This document shows positions 1 to 6,975 of a stretch of 11,813 nucleotides of DNA, one piece after another. The position numbers and the translations under genes were made by a program. Origin of the DNA: WRHT01 sp031550525. GTDB taxonomy: Bacteria > Desulfobacterota > Desulfovibrionia > Desulfovibrionales > Desulfovibrionaceae. The DNA lies in contig JAVBON010000021.1 of assembly GCA_031550525.1 (NCBI GenBank), positions 1 to 11,813 on the forward strand, in the 5' to 3' direction. Numbering within the stretch: the first letter of the stretch is position 1; the number at the start of each line of letters is the position of its first letter. The notes beneath the pieces are model-generated. The model did not search any database, was not told the origin of the DNA, and was given only the letters and a program-made list of their open reading frames with translations.

Positions 1-3
1 AGT

Positions 4-35
4 CCAGAGGGGTGGGCGCGAACCCACCCCTCTGG
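4..35. repeat. Perfect 13-bp inverted repeat (hairpin)
   Basis: Positions 4-16 and 23-35 are perfect reverse complements (CCAGAGGGGTGGG and its complement) around a 6-nt loop. It is the last and strongest of a series of hairpins downstream of the RNase E/G gene. No T-run follows it directly on the minus strand, and on the plus strand a short T-run (45-49) begins 10 nt after the stem. It could therefore be a terminator for a gene to the left of the window, or a REP-like palindrome. Confidence 0.7.
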
Positions 36-44
36 CGGGGTGAA

Positions 45-75
45 TTTTTGTGCAGAGCGAAGCGCCGCACAAAAA
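45..75. repeat. 9-bp hairpin, A/T-flanked
   Basis: The arms TTTTTGTGC (45-53) and GCACAAAAA (67-75) pair perfectly around a 13-nt loop. The hairpin lies immediately beyond the T-run of the rne terminator on the minus strand, and the A/T ends of its arms could supply a T-run in either direction. It may be a back-up terminator or part of a palindromic intergenic repeat. Confidence 0.5.
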
Positions 76-94
76 GAGGGGCAAGCGCCCCTCT
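71..94 (-). terminator. Intrinsic terminator of the RNase E/G gene
   Basis: Read on the minus strand, AGAGGGGC (94-87), a 4-nt loop, then GCCCCTCT (82-75) form an 8-bp GC-rich stem followed directly by a T-run (TTTTTG). It lies about 70 nt past the RNase E/G stop codon, and no other gene intervenes. A smaller hairpin (137-149, GCCCC/GGGGC) sits between the stop codon and this terminator. Confidence 0.75.
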
Positions 95-161
95 CTTATA
101 TTGTCGCGGCCACGCCGCTTCCCAATTTTCTACCTCGCCCCTGCGGGGCTCCCTCATTTCA

Positions 162-2690
162 TTATATGCCAGGTCTAATTTCCAACTTTACGTTGGCGTC
201 CTGTTCCATTTCCAGCAGGCGTTCTTTTTTGTTGTTCAGCAGGTAAAGCACCAATTCGCCGGCGGCTTCGTAAATTAGGGTTTTGCCGTTTTCGTTATTC
301 TGGCGGATTAGCTGCTGGATGTCTTGCAGGGCCTGCATGGCCTGCCATTCCATATTGCGGCGTATGCCGGTGCCCTTGCAGAAGGGGCATGGCTCGGAGG
401 CTATGGAAATGGCGGATGAGCCAAGGCGCTGGCGCACCACTTCCAGAAGGCCGAAGGAGCTTATCTTGCCCACGTCGTGCCTGGCGCGGTCTTCTTTCAT
501 ACCGGCGCGGAAGGCTTTTTCCACCTCGCGCCAGTGGTTTCTGTCGCGCATTTCAATAAAGTCCACCACCACCTGTCCGCCTATGTCGCGCAGGCGCAGT
601 TGCAGGGGGATGTTCTGGGCGGCCTCAAGGTTTATTTTAAAGGCCATGTCTTCAAAATTGCTTTTGCCGCCGCTGCGTCCGGAGTTTATGTCTATGGCCG
701 TAAGGGCCTCGGTGTGGTCAAAGACCAGCCTGCCGCCAGAGGGCAGCACCACCTCGCGCGACTGCACCTGGGTAATCTGGCGCGAAAGCCCAAAATGGTC
801 GAACAGGCTCTGGCTCTGGCCCTTGTAAATCTGTAAGATGTCGTCGCGCTTGGGGTAAAGCAGGTTGATAACTTCCTGCATTTGCGCGGCCATATCCGCG
901 TCGTCCACCCACAGCTCGGTTATATCTTCCGTAAAATAATCGCGCACGGCGCGCGCGGCCAGCCCAAGCTCCTGATAAATCATCACCGGGGCCTCTTCGG
1001 TGGAGCCTCTTTTGCGCACGTCCAGCCACAGGCGCTTCAAAAAACGCAGGTCGCGCAGCAAATTGGTTTTGCTGGCCCCTTCGCTTACGGTGCGCACTAT
1101 AACGCCCAGGCCCGGGCCGGGGTTAAGTCCGTCCAAAATCTCGCGCAGACGGTTTCTTTCCTCATCATTCCCCACCTTGCGCGATACGCCGATTTGCTCA
1201 CGGCCCGGCGTGAGCACCAGGTAGCGGCCCGGCAGCGACAAATAGGAGGTAAGAAAGGCCCCTTTGGTGCCGGATGGCTCTTTAACCACCTGCACCAGAA
1301 TTTCCTGCCCGGCCTTAAGCACCTTTTGCATGAGAGGGTACTTGTGCCCCTTGCCCTGCTCGTGCGGGGCCAGGTAATATTCTGGGTGCACCTCGTCTAT
1401 CTGCAAAAAGCCGTTTTTGGCCGCGCCGTAAGATACAAAGGCCGCCTGCAGGTTGGGGTCAACATTATGGATAACCCCTTTGTAAATGTTGCCTTTAATC
1501 TTTGCCTGATGCAGCATTTCCACATAATATTCGCGGATCTGGCCTTCTTCGGCTATCACCACCTCTACCTGCTCACCGGCCAGCACGCTGACAAACATTT
1601 TACGTTTGCTCTTGGGGGCGCTTTTTGCCTGTTTGGCCTGGGCCTTGGGGGCCGCTTTACCGTTTTTATCTTTAGCTGGCGCGCTTTTTACAGTTTCCGG
1701 CTCCACACCGTTATCCAGAGCTACGGCGGGCGGGTTTTCGGAGGCAGAGGCCTCTGCGGCCTGCTGCGCGGCTTTAGCCTCTTCAGCAGCGGCCTTGTTT
1801 TTACGGCCGCGCGAGCGCGAGCGGCGGCTCTTTTTGGCCGGGGCAGCCTCGCCTTCGTCAGAAGAGAGGCCCGCAGATGGGGCGGTAGTTGCGCCTTCCA
1901 TACGGGCTGGTAAATTTTCCACATGCGGCGCCGGCAGGTTTTGCTCGCGCACTGCCAACTGCCCCTCTATTTTAACTTCCGGCAAATTGGCGGCGGCAGG
2001 CTGCGGAGCGCTGGCTTGAGCGGGTTCAGCCACGCCGTTTTTAGCAGCGCCGGTTTTGGCGCTGTCGGTTTTGGCGGCGGGGGCCTTTGCGCTTCTGGCG
2101 CGGCCTCTGGAGCCGGAGCTTTTGCCATTGGGCGCGGTGGGTTTTGCCGGGGCATCGGCCTGAGCCGCCGCTACCTGCATGGCGGCAACGCCCTCGGTAG
2201 CCGGAGCAGTGTCAGTAGCCTTGGCAGCGGTTGGCTGCGGCGCGGCGGCACTTTTTTTCGCGCGGCTGGCGGGCTTTTTAGCGGCTGGGGCAGGCTTTGC
2301 GTCGGCGGAACTCTGGAAAGTATTGGCAGCCTGAGCGGCATTGGCCTTTATGTCGCCATCTTCAACAGTCGCGCTTTTACGTGCGGTTGGGCGCTTGTTT
2401 TTGGGAGAAGCTTGGGCAGCATCGCCGTCTTTGACGGTTGTTTGCGCCTGACTTTCCGCAACAGGTTTAGCGGGCGTTTTTTTGGCCTTGGCAGGCTGTT
2501 TAGGCTGCGCGGCGGGTTCAGCCGACGGTGCGGCGCTTTCGGTTTTGACGCTTTGGCTGGCTTTGGGTTTGGCGGCCTTTACGGCATTTTTGCGGGTGGA
2601 AGACTTTTTGGCCGGAGGTACGGCGCTTTCGGACTGTTCACGAGCATCCAGAGCCTGACCGGCGTCAGGCGCAAGGGGAGTGTTGGGCAT
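162..2690 (-). CDS. rne/rng: Ribonuclease E/G family protein with long basic N-terminal extension
   Basis: Single-strand-specific endoribonuclease for mRNA decay and rRNA/tRNA maturation, 842 aa. The catalytic part starts near Met365 (MFVSVLAGEQ, resembling the usual start of RNase E/G proteins). An S1 RNA-binding domain follows (about 390-470). The DNase I-like active site has Asp667 (AIDINS) and Asp710 (VVDFIEM), 43 residues apart as in E. coli RNase E (D303/D346). The zinc-link is Cys768-Pro-Phe-Cys771, 101 residues after the first Asp as in E. coli. The remaining 478 residues match the size of RNase G. Residues 1-364 are low complexity, rich in Ala, Lys, Pro, Ser and Gln, and probably disordered, so the extension is at the N-terminus instead of the E. 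coli C-terminus. The start is supported by GAGG six nt before ATG. Codon use is the same across both halves, so the extension appears to be genuinely translated. It is transcribed alone. Family assignment is very safe; whether to call it E or G is not. Confidence 0.96.
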   Translation of the reverse strand: MPNTPLAPDAGQALDAREQSESAVPPAKKSSTRKNAVKAAKPKASQSVKTESAAPSAEPAAQPKQPAKAKKTPAKPVAESQAQTTVKDGDAAQASPKNKRPTARKSATVEDGDIKANAAQAANTFQSSADAKPAPAAKKPASRAKKSAAAPQPTAAKATDTAPATEGVAAMQVAAAQADAPAKPTAPNGKSSGSRGRARSAKAPAAKTDSAKTGAAKNGVAEPAQASAPQPAAANLPEVKIEGQLAVREQNLPAPHVENLPARMEGATTAPSAGLSSDEGEAAPAKKSRRSRSRGRKNKAAAEEAKAAQQAAEASASENPPAVALDNGVEPETVKSAPAKDKNGKAAPKAQAKQAKSAPKSKRKMFVSVLAGEQVEVVIAEEGQIREYYVEMLHQAKIKGNIYKGVIHNVDPNLQAAFVSYGAAKNGFLQIDEVHPEYYLAPHEQGKGHKYPLMQKVLKAGQEILVQVVKEPSGTKGAFLTSYLSLPGRYLVLTPGREQIGVSRKVGNDEERNRLREILDGLNPGPGLGVIVRTVSEGASKTNLLRDLRFLKRLWLDVRKRGSTEEAPVMIYQELGLAARAVRDYFTEDITELWVDDADMAAQMQEVINLLYPKRDDILQIYKGQSQSLFDHFGLSRQITQVQSREVVLPSGGRLVFDHTEALTAIDINSGRSGGKSNFEDMAFKINLEAAQNIPLQLRLRDIGGQVVVDFIEMRDRNHWREVEKAFRAGMKEDRARHDVGKISSFGLLEVVRQRLGSSAISIASEPCPFCKGTGIRRNMEWQAMQALQDIQQLIRQNNENGKTLIYEAAGELVLYLLNNKKERLLEMEQDANVKLEIRPGI

Positions 2691-2711
2691 TATAACCTCA
2701 AAAATGTAAAA

Positions 2712-2742
2712 ATTATATGCGCGGCGCTGGCCTAAGCTGCAA
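2712..2742 (-). promoter_or_regulatory. Possible sigma70 promoter of the RNase E/G gene
   Basis: On the minus strand a perfect -10 hexamer TATAAT (2717-2712) is preceded by TTGCAG (2742-2737) with a 19-nt spacer, longer than the usual 17. The -10 lies 21 nt before the start codon, giving a very short leader. E. coli rne instead has a long regulated 5' UTR. The -10 is convincing and the -35 is doubtful. Confidence 0.35.
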
Positions 2743-2900
2743 CAGACATTAATGGCCGATCGTCAAAATAAAACGCCACAGCGTGAAAAATAAAATTTCT
2801 TGTAATGCATGGCATTACGCTGAAAATAAAAACCGTTTTTAAATAAAAAAGCAACAAAATAATTGGCGGCAGCCTGTTTACAGGACCACTCGAAAAATTT

Positions 2901-3599
2901 TTATTGCGCGCCCCTGCTCTTGCGCCCGCGCAGCCAGGCCCGCGCTATTTCAACCGCCATGGGCAGAATGGAGACAAGAATAATAATGTAAATGGCTATG
3001 GAAAAGTTGGCCTGAACAAGTGGGTGGTTACCCAAAAAGAAACCTAGGCTCACCAGGCCCATAACCCAGACGAAAGCTCCGGTGAAGTTGAAAAACATGA
3101 AACGCCCCCTGTGCATATGCGCAATGCCCGCCACAAAGGGGGCAAAGGTGCGTATAACAGGCACAAAACGGGCCAGAATTATGGCCTTGCCGCCGTACTT
3201 CTCGTAAAAGTCCCGCGCGGCCAAGAGGTGCTTGCGTTTGAGCAGGCGGTAATCCTTTTCAAAGGCTGCCACGCCTATATAACGCCCTATGGAGTAATTT
3301 AGCTGGTCGCCTGTTACCGCCGCGATGAAAATAAGCAGAAGCAGCAAGGGGTAAGAAAGCGCCCCGGCCCCGGCCAGCGTGCCAGCGGCAAAAAGCAGCG
3401 AATCGCCGGGCAAAAACGGCGTCACCACCAGGCCTGTCTCGCAGAAAATCACAAGGAAAAGAATTAGATAAATCCAAAGGCCGTATTGCTCCACCAGTCG
3501 GAACAGGTATTTGTCCACATGCAGGGCCAGGTCCCACAGGTATGTAACTGCTCCCCACACGGGGGATAAAAATTGCAAAGCGTCGCCAAGCCACTCCAT
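2901..3599 (-). CDS. DedA-family inner-membrane protein (VTT domain)
   Basis: A 232-aa integral membrane protein of the DedA superfamily. Members are linked to lipid (undecaprenyl-phosphate or phospholipid) translocation, membrane potential and envelope stress resistance. Hydrophobic segments lie at about 42-58, 84-97, 138-160, 168-190 and 199-217. The family signatures are intact: Glu54 in FCETGL, Asp66 in LPGDS (12 residues later, as E39/D51 in E. coli YqjA/YghB), and Arg144 and Arg150 in ARFVPVIRTFAPFVAG (6 apart, as R130/R136). The C-terminus is basic (RGRKSRG). The start codon lies 2 nt after the stop of the exonuclease gene, so the two are probably co-transcribed and translationally coupled; no strong Shine-Dalgarno is visible. 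The substrate cannot be told from sequence. No strong terminator follows, only a weak 5-bp hairpin at 2873-2884. Confidence 0.93.
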   Translation of the reverse strand: MEWLGDALQFLSPVWGAVTYLWDLALHVDKYLFRLVEQYGLWIYLILFLVIFCETGLVVTPFLPGDSLLFAAGTLAGAGALSYPLLLLLIFIAAVTGDQLNYSIGRYIGVAAFEKDYRLLKRKHLLAARDFYEKYGGKAIILARFVPVIRTFAPFVAGIAHMHRGRFMFFNFTGAFVWVMGLVSLGFFLGNHPLVQANFSIAIYIIILVSILPMAVEIARAWLRGRKSRGAQ

Positions 3600-3601
3600 A
3601 A

Positions 3602-4192
3602 TTACACAAAGCCTTTGTCACGAGCCTGCATGTAAATCTCGCGGCTAACCCAGGCGTCGGTGGCTGCATATACAATTTGCTTGTCGCTAAGCGTGGCCGC
3701 CGCCCAATTGGAACAACGCTCGCTTTTGGATATGCGCACCCCAAGAAAACAGGCGGCCAGGCCGCGCAGGCTGTACACGCCTATATTGTTGCTACGCGCC
3801 ACGCTGCTTAAATCCACCAGACCGGCGGGCTCAAAACTGTGCAGGGCGCGCAGGGAGCGCATGTCGTCCGCAATGGCCACACCGGTTTTTATAATGGCGG
3901 GGTTGGAGAGCAAATGGGCCAAACGCCCGTCCAGCGGCAATTTTTTTAGTTGAAAAATGTATACTTTATCGGAGGTGGCCAATTGCACAAGGGCCGGAGA
4001 ATGCACCTTGCCTTTACGGAAGGTGGGTTTGGTTTCAGTATCAAACCCAAGCACGGATTCATGCCGCAAACCGTCAATGGCATCGCGCAGTTCGTCTTCC
4101 GTCTGAATAAGCACGGTTTGGCCCGTATACCTGAAAAGCGGGCACTGGTTTACATCGTCTTTGGTCAAGGCGGGGTTAAAGGCAGGCTCCAT
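3602..4192 (-). CDS. DEDDy-type 3'-5' exonuclease (RNase D / WRN exonuclease-like)
   Basis: A 196-aa single-domain 3'-5' exonuclease acting by the two-metal mechanism. Exo I is GFDTET with Asp51 and Glu53. Exo II is KTGVAIADDMRSL, with Asp109 or Asp110 as metal ligand. Exo III is Tyr175-Ala-Ala-Thr-Asp179, the YxxxD form that defines the DEDDy class. There is no HRDC domain, so it is shorter than RNase D and resembles stand-alone WRN-exonuclease-like proteins; DNA or RNA as substrate is open. I chose the internal ATG at 4192 because AGGA lies 7 nt upstream. The frame stays open to an ATG at 4258, but that one has no ribosome binding site and its added residues are unlike the family. It is the first gene of an apparent two-gene unit with dedA. 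Confidence 0.88.
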   Translation of the reverse strand: MEPAFNPALTKDDVNQCPLFRYTGQTVLIQTEDELRDAIDGLRHESVLGFDTETKPTFRKGKVHSPALVQLATSDKVYIFQLKKLPLDGRLAHLLSNPAIIKTGVAIADDMRSLRALHSFEPAGLVDLSSVARSNNIGVYSLRGLAACFLGVRISKSERCSNWAAATLSDKQIVYAATDAWVSREIYMQARDKGFV

Positions 4193-4286
4193 CCATATAT
4201 CCTGTGCGCAAACGGATTGATTCACGGCAAAATCTTTCACACGCAAGCATTGGCGCATAATTGCAATATTTTATTAAATCGCTGGT

Positions 4287-4315
4287 AGCCTACACTAATA
4301 TGCTCCTGCTGGCAA
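4287..4315 (-). promoter_or_regulatory. Weak candidate promoter for the exonuclease-dedA pair
   Basis: On the minus strand TTGCCA (4315-4310) and TAGGCT (4292-4287) are spaced by 17 nt, upstream of the exonuclease start at 4192. The -35 is good, but the -10 matches TATAAT at only three positions. Confidence 0.25.
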
Positions 4316-4469
4316 TTGCTTATCTTGGCCGGATCGCTGCTCTTTTACATCTCCTGCTTAAAACGGCAGCACGATTATTGCATGACAAAAGCGAAGAGAA
4401 AAAAGCGTCATTTTTCAGCCTCCAAACGTAACCCGCGCAGGGGTAAAAATTGCTCCGTTTTTACAGCAC

Positions 4470-4497
4470 TTGCGCAGTTATATATTTGGGTTATAAT
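4470..4497 (+). promoter_or_regulatory. Sigma70-type promoter of the lytic transglycosylase gene
   Basis: TTGCGC (4470-4475) and a perfect TATAAT (4492-4497) are separated by 16 nt. The predicted transcript start near 4504 lies before the ATG at 4534 but after the ATG at 4450, which argues for the downstream start codon. Confidence 0.6.
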
Positions 4498-4533
4498 TTT
4501 AAGAACCAGTGTCAAGAATCCGATAAGATAATT

Positions 4534-5991
4534 ATGAAGTACAAAACCAATCGCCTCGCGCGCCTTTATATTGCCGAATTGGGTGAAAAGACGCGCCAAA
4601 ATATTGCACGCGCTTATGCCGCCCTAAAGGCATTTTTGTGGCGCGCTTTGCGCCTTATGGCCTTGTGGTGGCGAGACAGCCTGCAATACAGGTATTTGCG
4701 CTACCGGTGCATGGATTGCGCGCGGGCCTTCCGCCTGCTGCCGCGCAGCGCTTACGCGCACATGGCGGTATGCCTGTGCTCGTTAATGAGCCTTGGCTTT
4801 ATTACCACCAGTTCCCCGGCTGACGAAACTCCCAATTATTATCTGCGTGTAAGCATAAACCGCCCCCAAATTACCCAGGTGCAGCCAGCCGGGCCACGCG
4901 GCCTGCTTACGCAAGATGATTTACGAGCCCTGCGCGCCGCCGGGCTTACGCCTGAAAACAGCGCCTGGTTTGCCGCAGGTTCGGCCATGCTTTTACCCGA
5001 AACCGCTGACCTCCAAAAAGTCCAACACCGGCAAAACGTTGCCTGGAACAGTTCCAACGGGTTGCTGGGCGTAAGCGCGGGCAGGGTTGTTTTGCATACG
5101 GCCTTGGGCGCCCAAGGCATTACAGCCATGGCTCAGGTTGGCCTGCAAATAAACAGCACGCCCCTGCCACAAGAAAATTTGGGGGCCGTGGCTTCCGGCA
5201 GGCATAACCCCGAAAGCCTGCTGGCCGAATTGGGCTGGCGGCCTGATGCCGCCGCGCCGGATACATCCGGCCAGCGCGGCCCCGATTGGAGCCGGGGCAA
5301 ATACGGAGCCGCCGTGTTCGGCGGGCCCCAACTACACTGGAATGGCGCTGAGCTGCCTTCAGGCGCCGCTGGCGGCATGTGCAGGTCGGATCGTATGGAG
5401 ACCGCCTCCTGGCTGGCTATTTTACGGCTGGAAAACATTGCGGGTAATTCCAGCCGCAACCCCGCCCAATACCGCGAGTATGTGGAGCGCTTTTCAGGCC
5501 ATTATGCCCTTTCGCCAAGTCTGGTGTACGCCATTATGCGTGTGGAAAGCAGCTTTAACCCTGTTGCCGTAAGCTCGGCCAACGCCCTTGGGCTTATGCA
5601 GGTTGTGCCGCAAACCGCCGGGGGCGAGGTACACGCCTACCTTACCGGCAAACGCGGCACGCCACGGCCGGAACTGCTTTTTACACCAGAAAGCAATATC
5701 CAATACGGCACCACTTATTTACACCTGTTGCGCGACAGGCACTTTAAAGATGTAAAAAACCCGCTCTCGCGGGAAATATGCATAGTCGCGGCTTACAACT
5801 GCGGGCCAAATCCGGTTTACCGCGTCTTTAACCGCGACAGGCAGCGCGCCCTGGAGCAGATGAACGGCCTTACGCCAGATCAGCTTTACTACCGCCTCGT
5901 CCAAAGCTTGCCCAGCCAAGAAACCCGCGATTACCTGCCCAAGGTAATTGGAGCGCGCAACGATTTTTTGCGCGGCCCGGCCAGGTTTTAA
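4534..5991 (+). CDS. Membrane-anchored lytic murein transglycosylase (MltC/Slt-type domain)
   Basis: Cleaves the MurNAc-GlcNAc bond of peptidoglycan, forming 1,6-anhydro ends in the periplasm; 485 aa. The C-terminal lysozyme-like domain (about 315-475) has the catalytic Glu338 in SLVYAIMRVESSFNP, followed by SSANALGLMQVVPQTA and the AYNCGPNPVYRVF motif (420-432). The wording resembles MltC more than Slt70. The N-terminus (1-73) is strongly basic and cytoplasmic by charge, followed by one hydrophobic segment (about 74-92). This is a signal anchor, not a lipobox, so it differs from lipoprotein MltC. Residues about 100-290 match nothing I recognise, although MltC also has a separate domain before the catalytic one. 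The start at 4534 was chosen because the frame's earlier ATG (4450) precedes the likely transcript start; the ribosome binding site is weak. It is transcribed alone, divergent from the exonuclease-dedA pair, and ends at a strong terminator. Confidence 0.9.
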   Translation: MKYKTNRLARLYIAELGEKTRQNIARAYAALKAFLWRALRLMALWWRDSLQYRYLRYRCMDCARAFRLLPRSAYAHMAVCLCSLMSLGFITTSSPADETPNYYLRVSINRPQITQVQPAGPRGLLTQDDLRALRAAGLTPENSAWFAAGSAMLLPETADLQKVQHRQNVAWNSSNGLLGVSAGRVVLHTALGAQGITAMAQVGLQINSTPLPQENLGAVASGRHNPESLLAELGWRPDAAAPDTSGQRGPDWSRGKYGAAVFGGPQLHWNGAELPSGAAGGMCRSDRMETASWLAILRLENIAGNSSRNPAQYREYVERFSGHYALSPSLVYAIMRVESSFNPVAVSSANALGLMQVVPQTAGGEVHAYLTGKRGTPRPELLFTPESNIQYGTTYLHLLRDRHFKDVKNPLSREICIVAAYNCGPNPVYRVFNRDRQRALEQMNGLTPDQLYYRLVQSLPSQETRDYLPKVIGARNDFLRGPARF

Positions 5992-5995
5992 TCAT

Positions 5996-6064
5996 AACCG
6001 CCCGTAAATGGTCTGCCCCCTGTCTACTTGACAGGGGGCAGACCATTTACGGGCGGTTTTTTGT
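5996..6064 (+). terminator. Intrinsic terminator with perfect 29-bp stem
   Basis: The arms at 5996-6024 and 6030-6058 are exact reverse complements around a 5-nt loop (TACTT). The right arm ends in TT and runs into a T-tract (6057-6062), just 4 nt after the lytic transglycosylase stop codon. The stem is much longer than the usual 7-15 bp. Confidence 0.9.
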
Positions 6065-6256
6065 TTCGCTCCGTATTACCCGCTCAACGGGCTGAAGCCA
6101 CAATTATCCTCCGCGCCTGTGCCGCGCGGTGTGGCAACCGTACCCCTTTTACTGCCTGCCGGTTTGCCCTATGCGCGGGCACACGGCCTTACGTCACCTG
6201 CCCAGCCATGCGGTATCAGGCAAATACCAACAAATGCCCGCGCACTTGCTTTTACA

Positions 6257-6285
6257 TTGCCATATTGCGCCAGCAAGCGTATAAA
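6257..6285 (+). promoter_or_regulatory. Sigma70-type promoter of the ferritin gene
   Basis: TTGCCA (6257-6262) and TATAAA (6280-6285) with the optimal 17-nt spacer lie 55 nt upstream of the ferritin ATG. I see no convincing Fur-box palindrome overlapping it, so iron control cannot be claimed from sequence. The stretch 6065-6256 holds no gene that I can support. Confidence 0.65.
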
Positions 6286-6340
6286 ACTACAAGGTAGCCG
6301 ATTACGGCAAAATTTGCTCCTAACCTTGGAGGTAACAAAA

Positions 6341-6865
6341 ATGGCAACAACAAAAGTACTTGAGGCAATAAACGAGCAGGTGAAATACGAGCTTTATTCC
6401 AGTTATCTTTATCTCTCCATGTCCGCGTATTTCAAGGACATGGGACTAAGCGGATTTGCCAACTGGATGCGTGTGCAGGCCAAAGAAGAAGTAACCCACG
6501 CCATGAAAATGTACGACTATGTGCAGACCCGTAAAGGCAAAATAGAGCTTCTGCCCATAGACGCTCCGCCCAAAACCTGGAAGAGCCCGCTGGACGTGCT
6601 CAAAGCCGGACTGAAACACGAAGAGGACGTAACCGCCCGCATAAACAAGCTGGTGGATTTGGCCGTGAGCAACAAAGACCACGCCTCCAACAACTTTCTG
6701 AAATGGTTTGTGGACGAGCAGGTGGAAGAAGAAGACAACTTCAACGACCTGGTGGACAAGCTCACACTCATTAAAAACGACGCCAATGCCCTATTGATGA
6801 TGGATAAAGACCTGGCCGCCCGCGTGTTTGTGGACGCAACCGCGCCTGCCGCCGCCGACGCTTAA
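6341..6865 (+). CDS. ftnA: Non-haem ferritin (FtnA type)
   Basis: An iron-storage protein expected to form a 24-subunit cytoplasmic shell that oxidises Fe(II) at ferroxidase centres and stores a ferric core. The 174-aa length is close to the usual bacterial ferritin length. All expected ligands fall at E. coli FtnA numbering: Glu17, Glu50, His53, Glu94 and Gln127, plus third-site residues Glu49, Glu126, Glu129 and Glu130. There is no methionine at the position used by bacterioferritin to bind haem between subunits, so it is a ferritin, not a Bfr. The C-terminal tail is Ala-rich (ATAPAAADA). The start at 6341 is fixed by GGAGG 8 nt upstream and by alignment. The same frame is open back to 6119, but that extension is not ferritin-like. 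In an anaerobe such as a sulfate reducer a role in oxygen tolerance and iron reserve is plausible. It is monocistronic between its own promoter and terminator. Confidence 0.97.
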   Translation: MATTKVLEAINEQVKYELYSSYLYLSMSAYFKDMGLSGFANWMRVQAKEEVTHAMKMYDYVQTRKGKIELLPIDAPPKTWKSPLDVLKAGLKHEEDVTARINKLVDLAVSNKDHASNNFLKWFVDEQVEEEDNFNDLVDKLTLIKNDANALLMMDKDLAARVFVDATAPAAADA

Positions 6866-6880
6866 ACGGCAATAGTATGT

Positions 6881-6925
6881 AAAAAGCAGGCTCCCTTGGC
6901 GTTGCGCCGGGGGAGCCTGCTTTTA
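6881..6925. terminator. Bidirectional terminator between convergent genes
   Basis: A 14-bp perfect stem (6882-6895 with 6911-6924, AAAAGCAGGCTCCC and its complement) encloses a 15-nt loop that itself contains GGCG/CGCC. It has a T-run on the plus strand (ferritin) and another on the minus strand (phosphoglycerol transferase), so it can serve both converging genes. Confidence 0.88.
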
Positions 6926-6975
6926 TGGCAATAAAAACTGCTGGGGCATTTCAACTTTTTCAAAGTTAAAATGCT

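Noticed and set aside
12..278. Small plus-strand frame over the left hairpins
   Set aside because: It is made of palindromes plus antisense RNase E/G sequence, with no ribosome binding site.
882..1913. Long plus-strand frame of 343 codons
   Set aside because: It lies wholly antisense to the RNase E/G gene and has the His/Phe/Gly-rich composition typical of an antisense shadow in GC-rich DNA.
1923..2735. Plus-strand frame of 270 codons, Gly/Phe/Arg-rich
   Set aside because: It is antisense to the Ala/Lys-rich extension of RNase E/G. Its repetitive composition mirrors that low-complexity coding strand.
4193..4258. Upstream ATG for the exonuclease (22 extra residues)
   Set aside because: There is no Shine-Dalgarno, while the ATG at 4192 has AGGA at the right distance and the usual start of the domain follows.
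4316..4531. Small plus-strand frame in the divergent intergenic region
   Set aside because: It overlaps the promoter of the lytic transglycosylase, has no ribosome binding site and no recognisable protein pattern.
6119..6340. In-frame 5' extension of the ferritin frame (74 extra residues)
   Set aside because: It contains the promoter, has no ribosome binding site, is unlike any ferritin, and the ATG at 6341 has GGAGG and matches family numbering.
6946..6974. AT-rich hairpin just past the phosphoglycerol transferase stop codon
   Set aside because: The stem has one G-U type pair and no T-run. The stronger bidirectional terminator at 6881-6925 explains termination.
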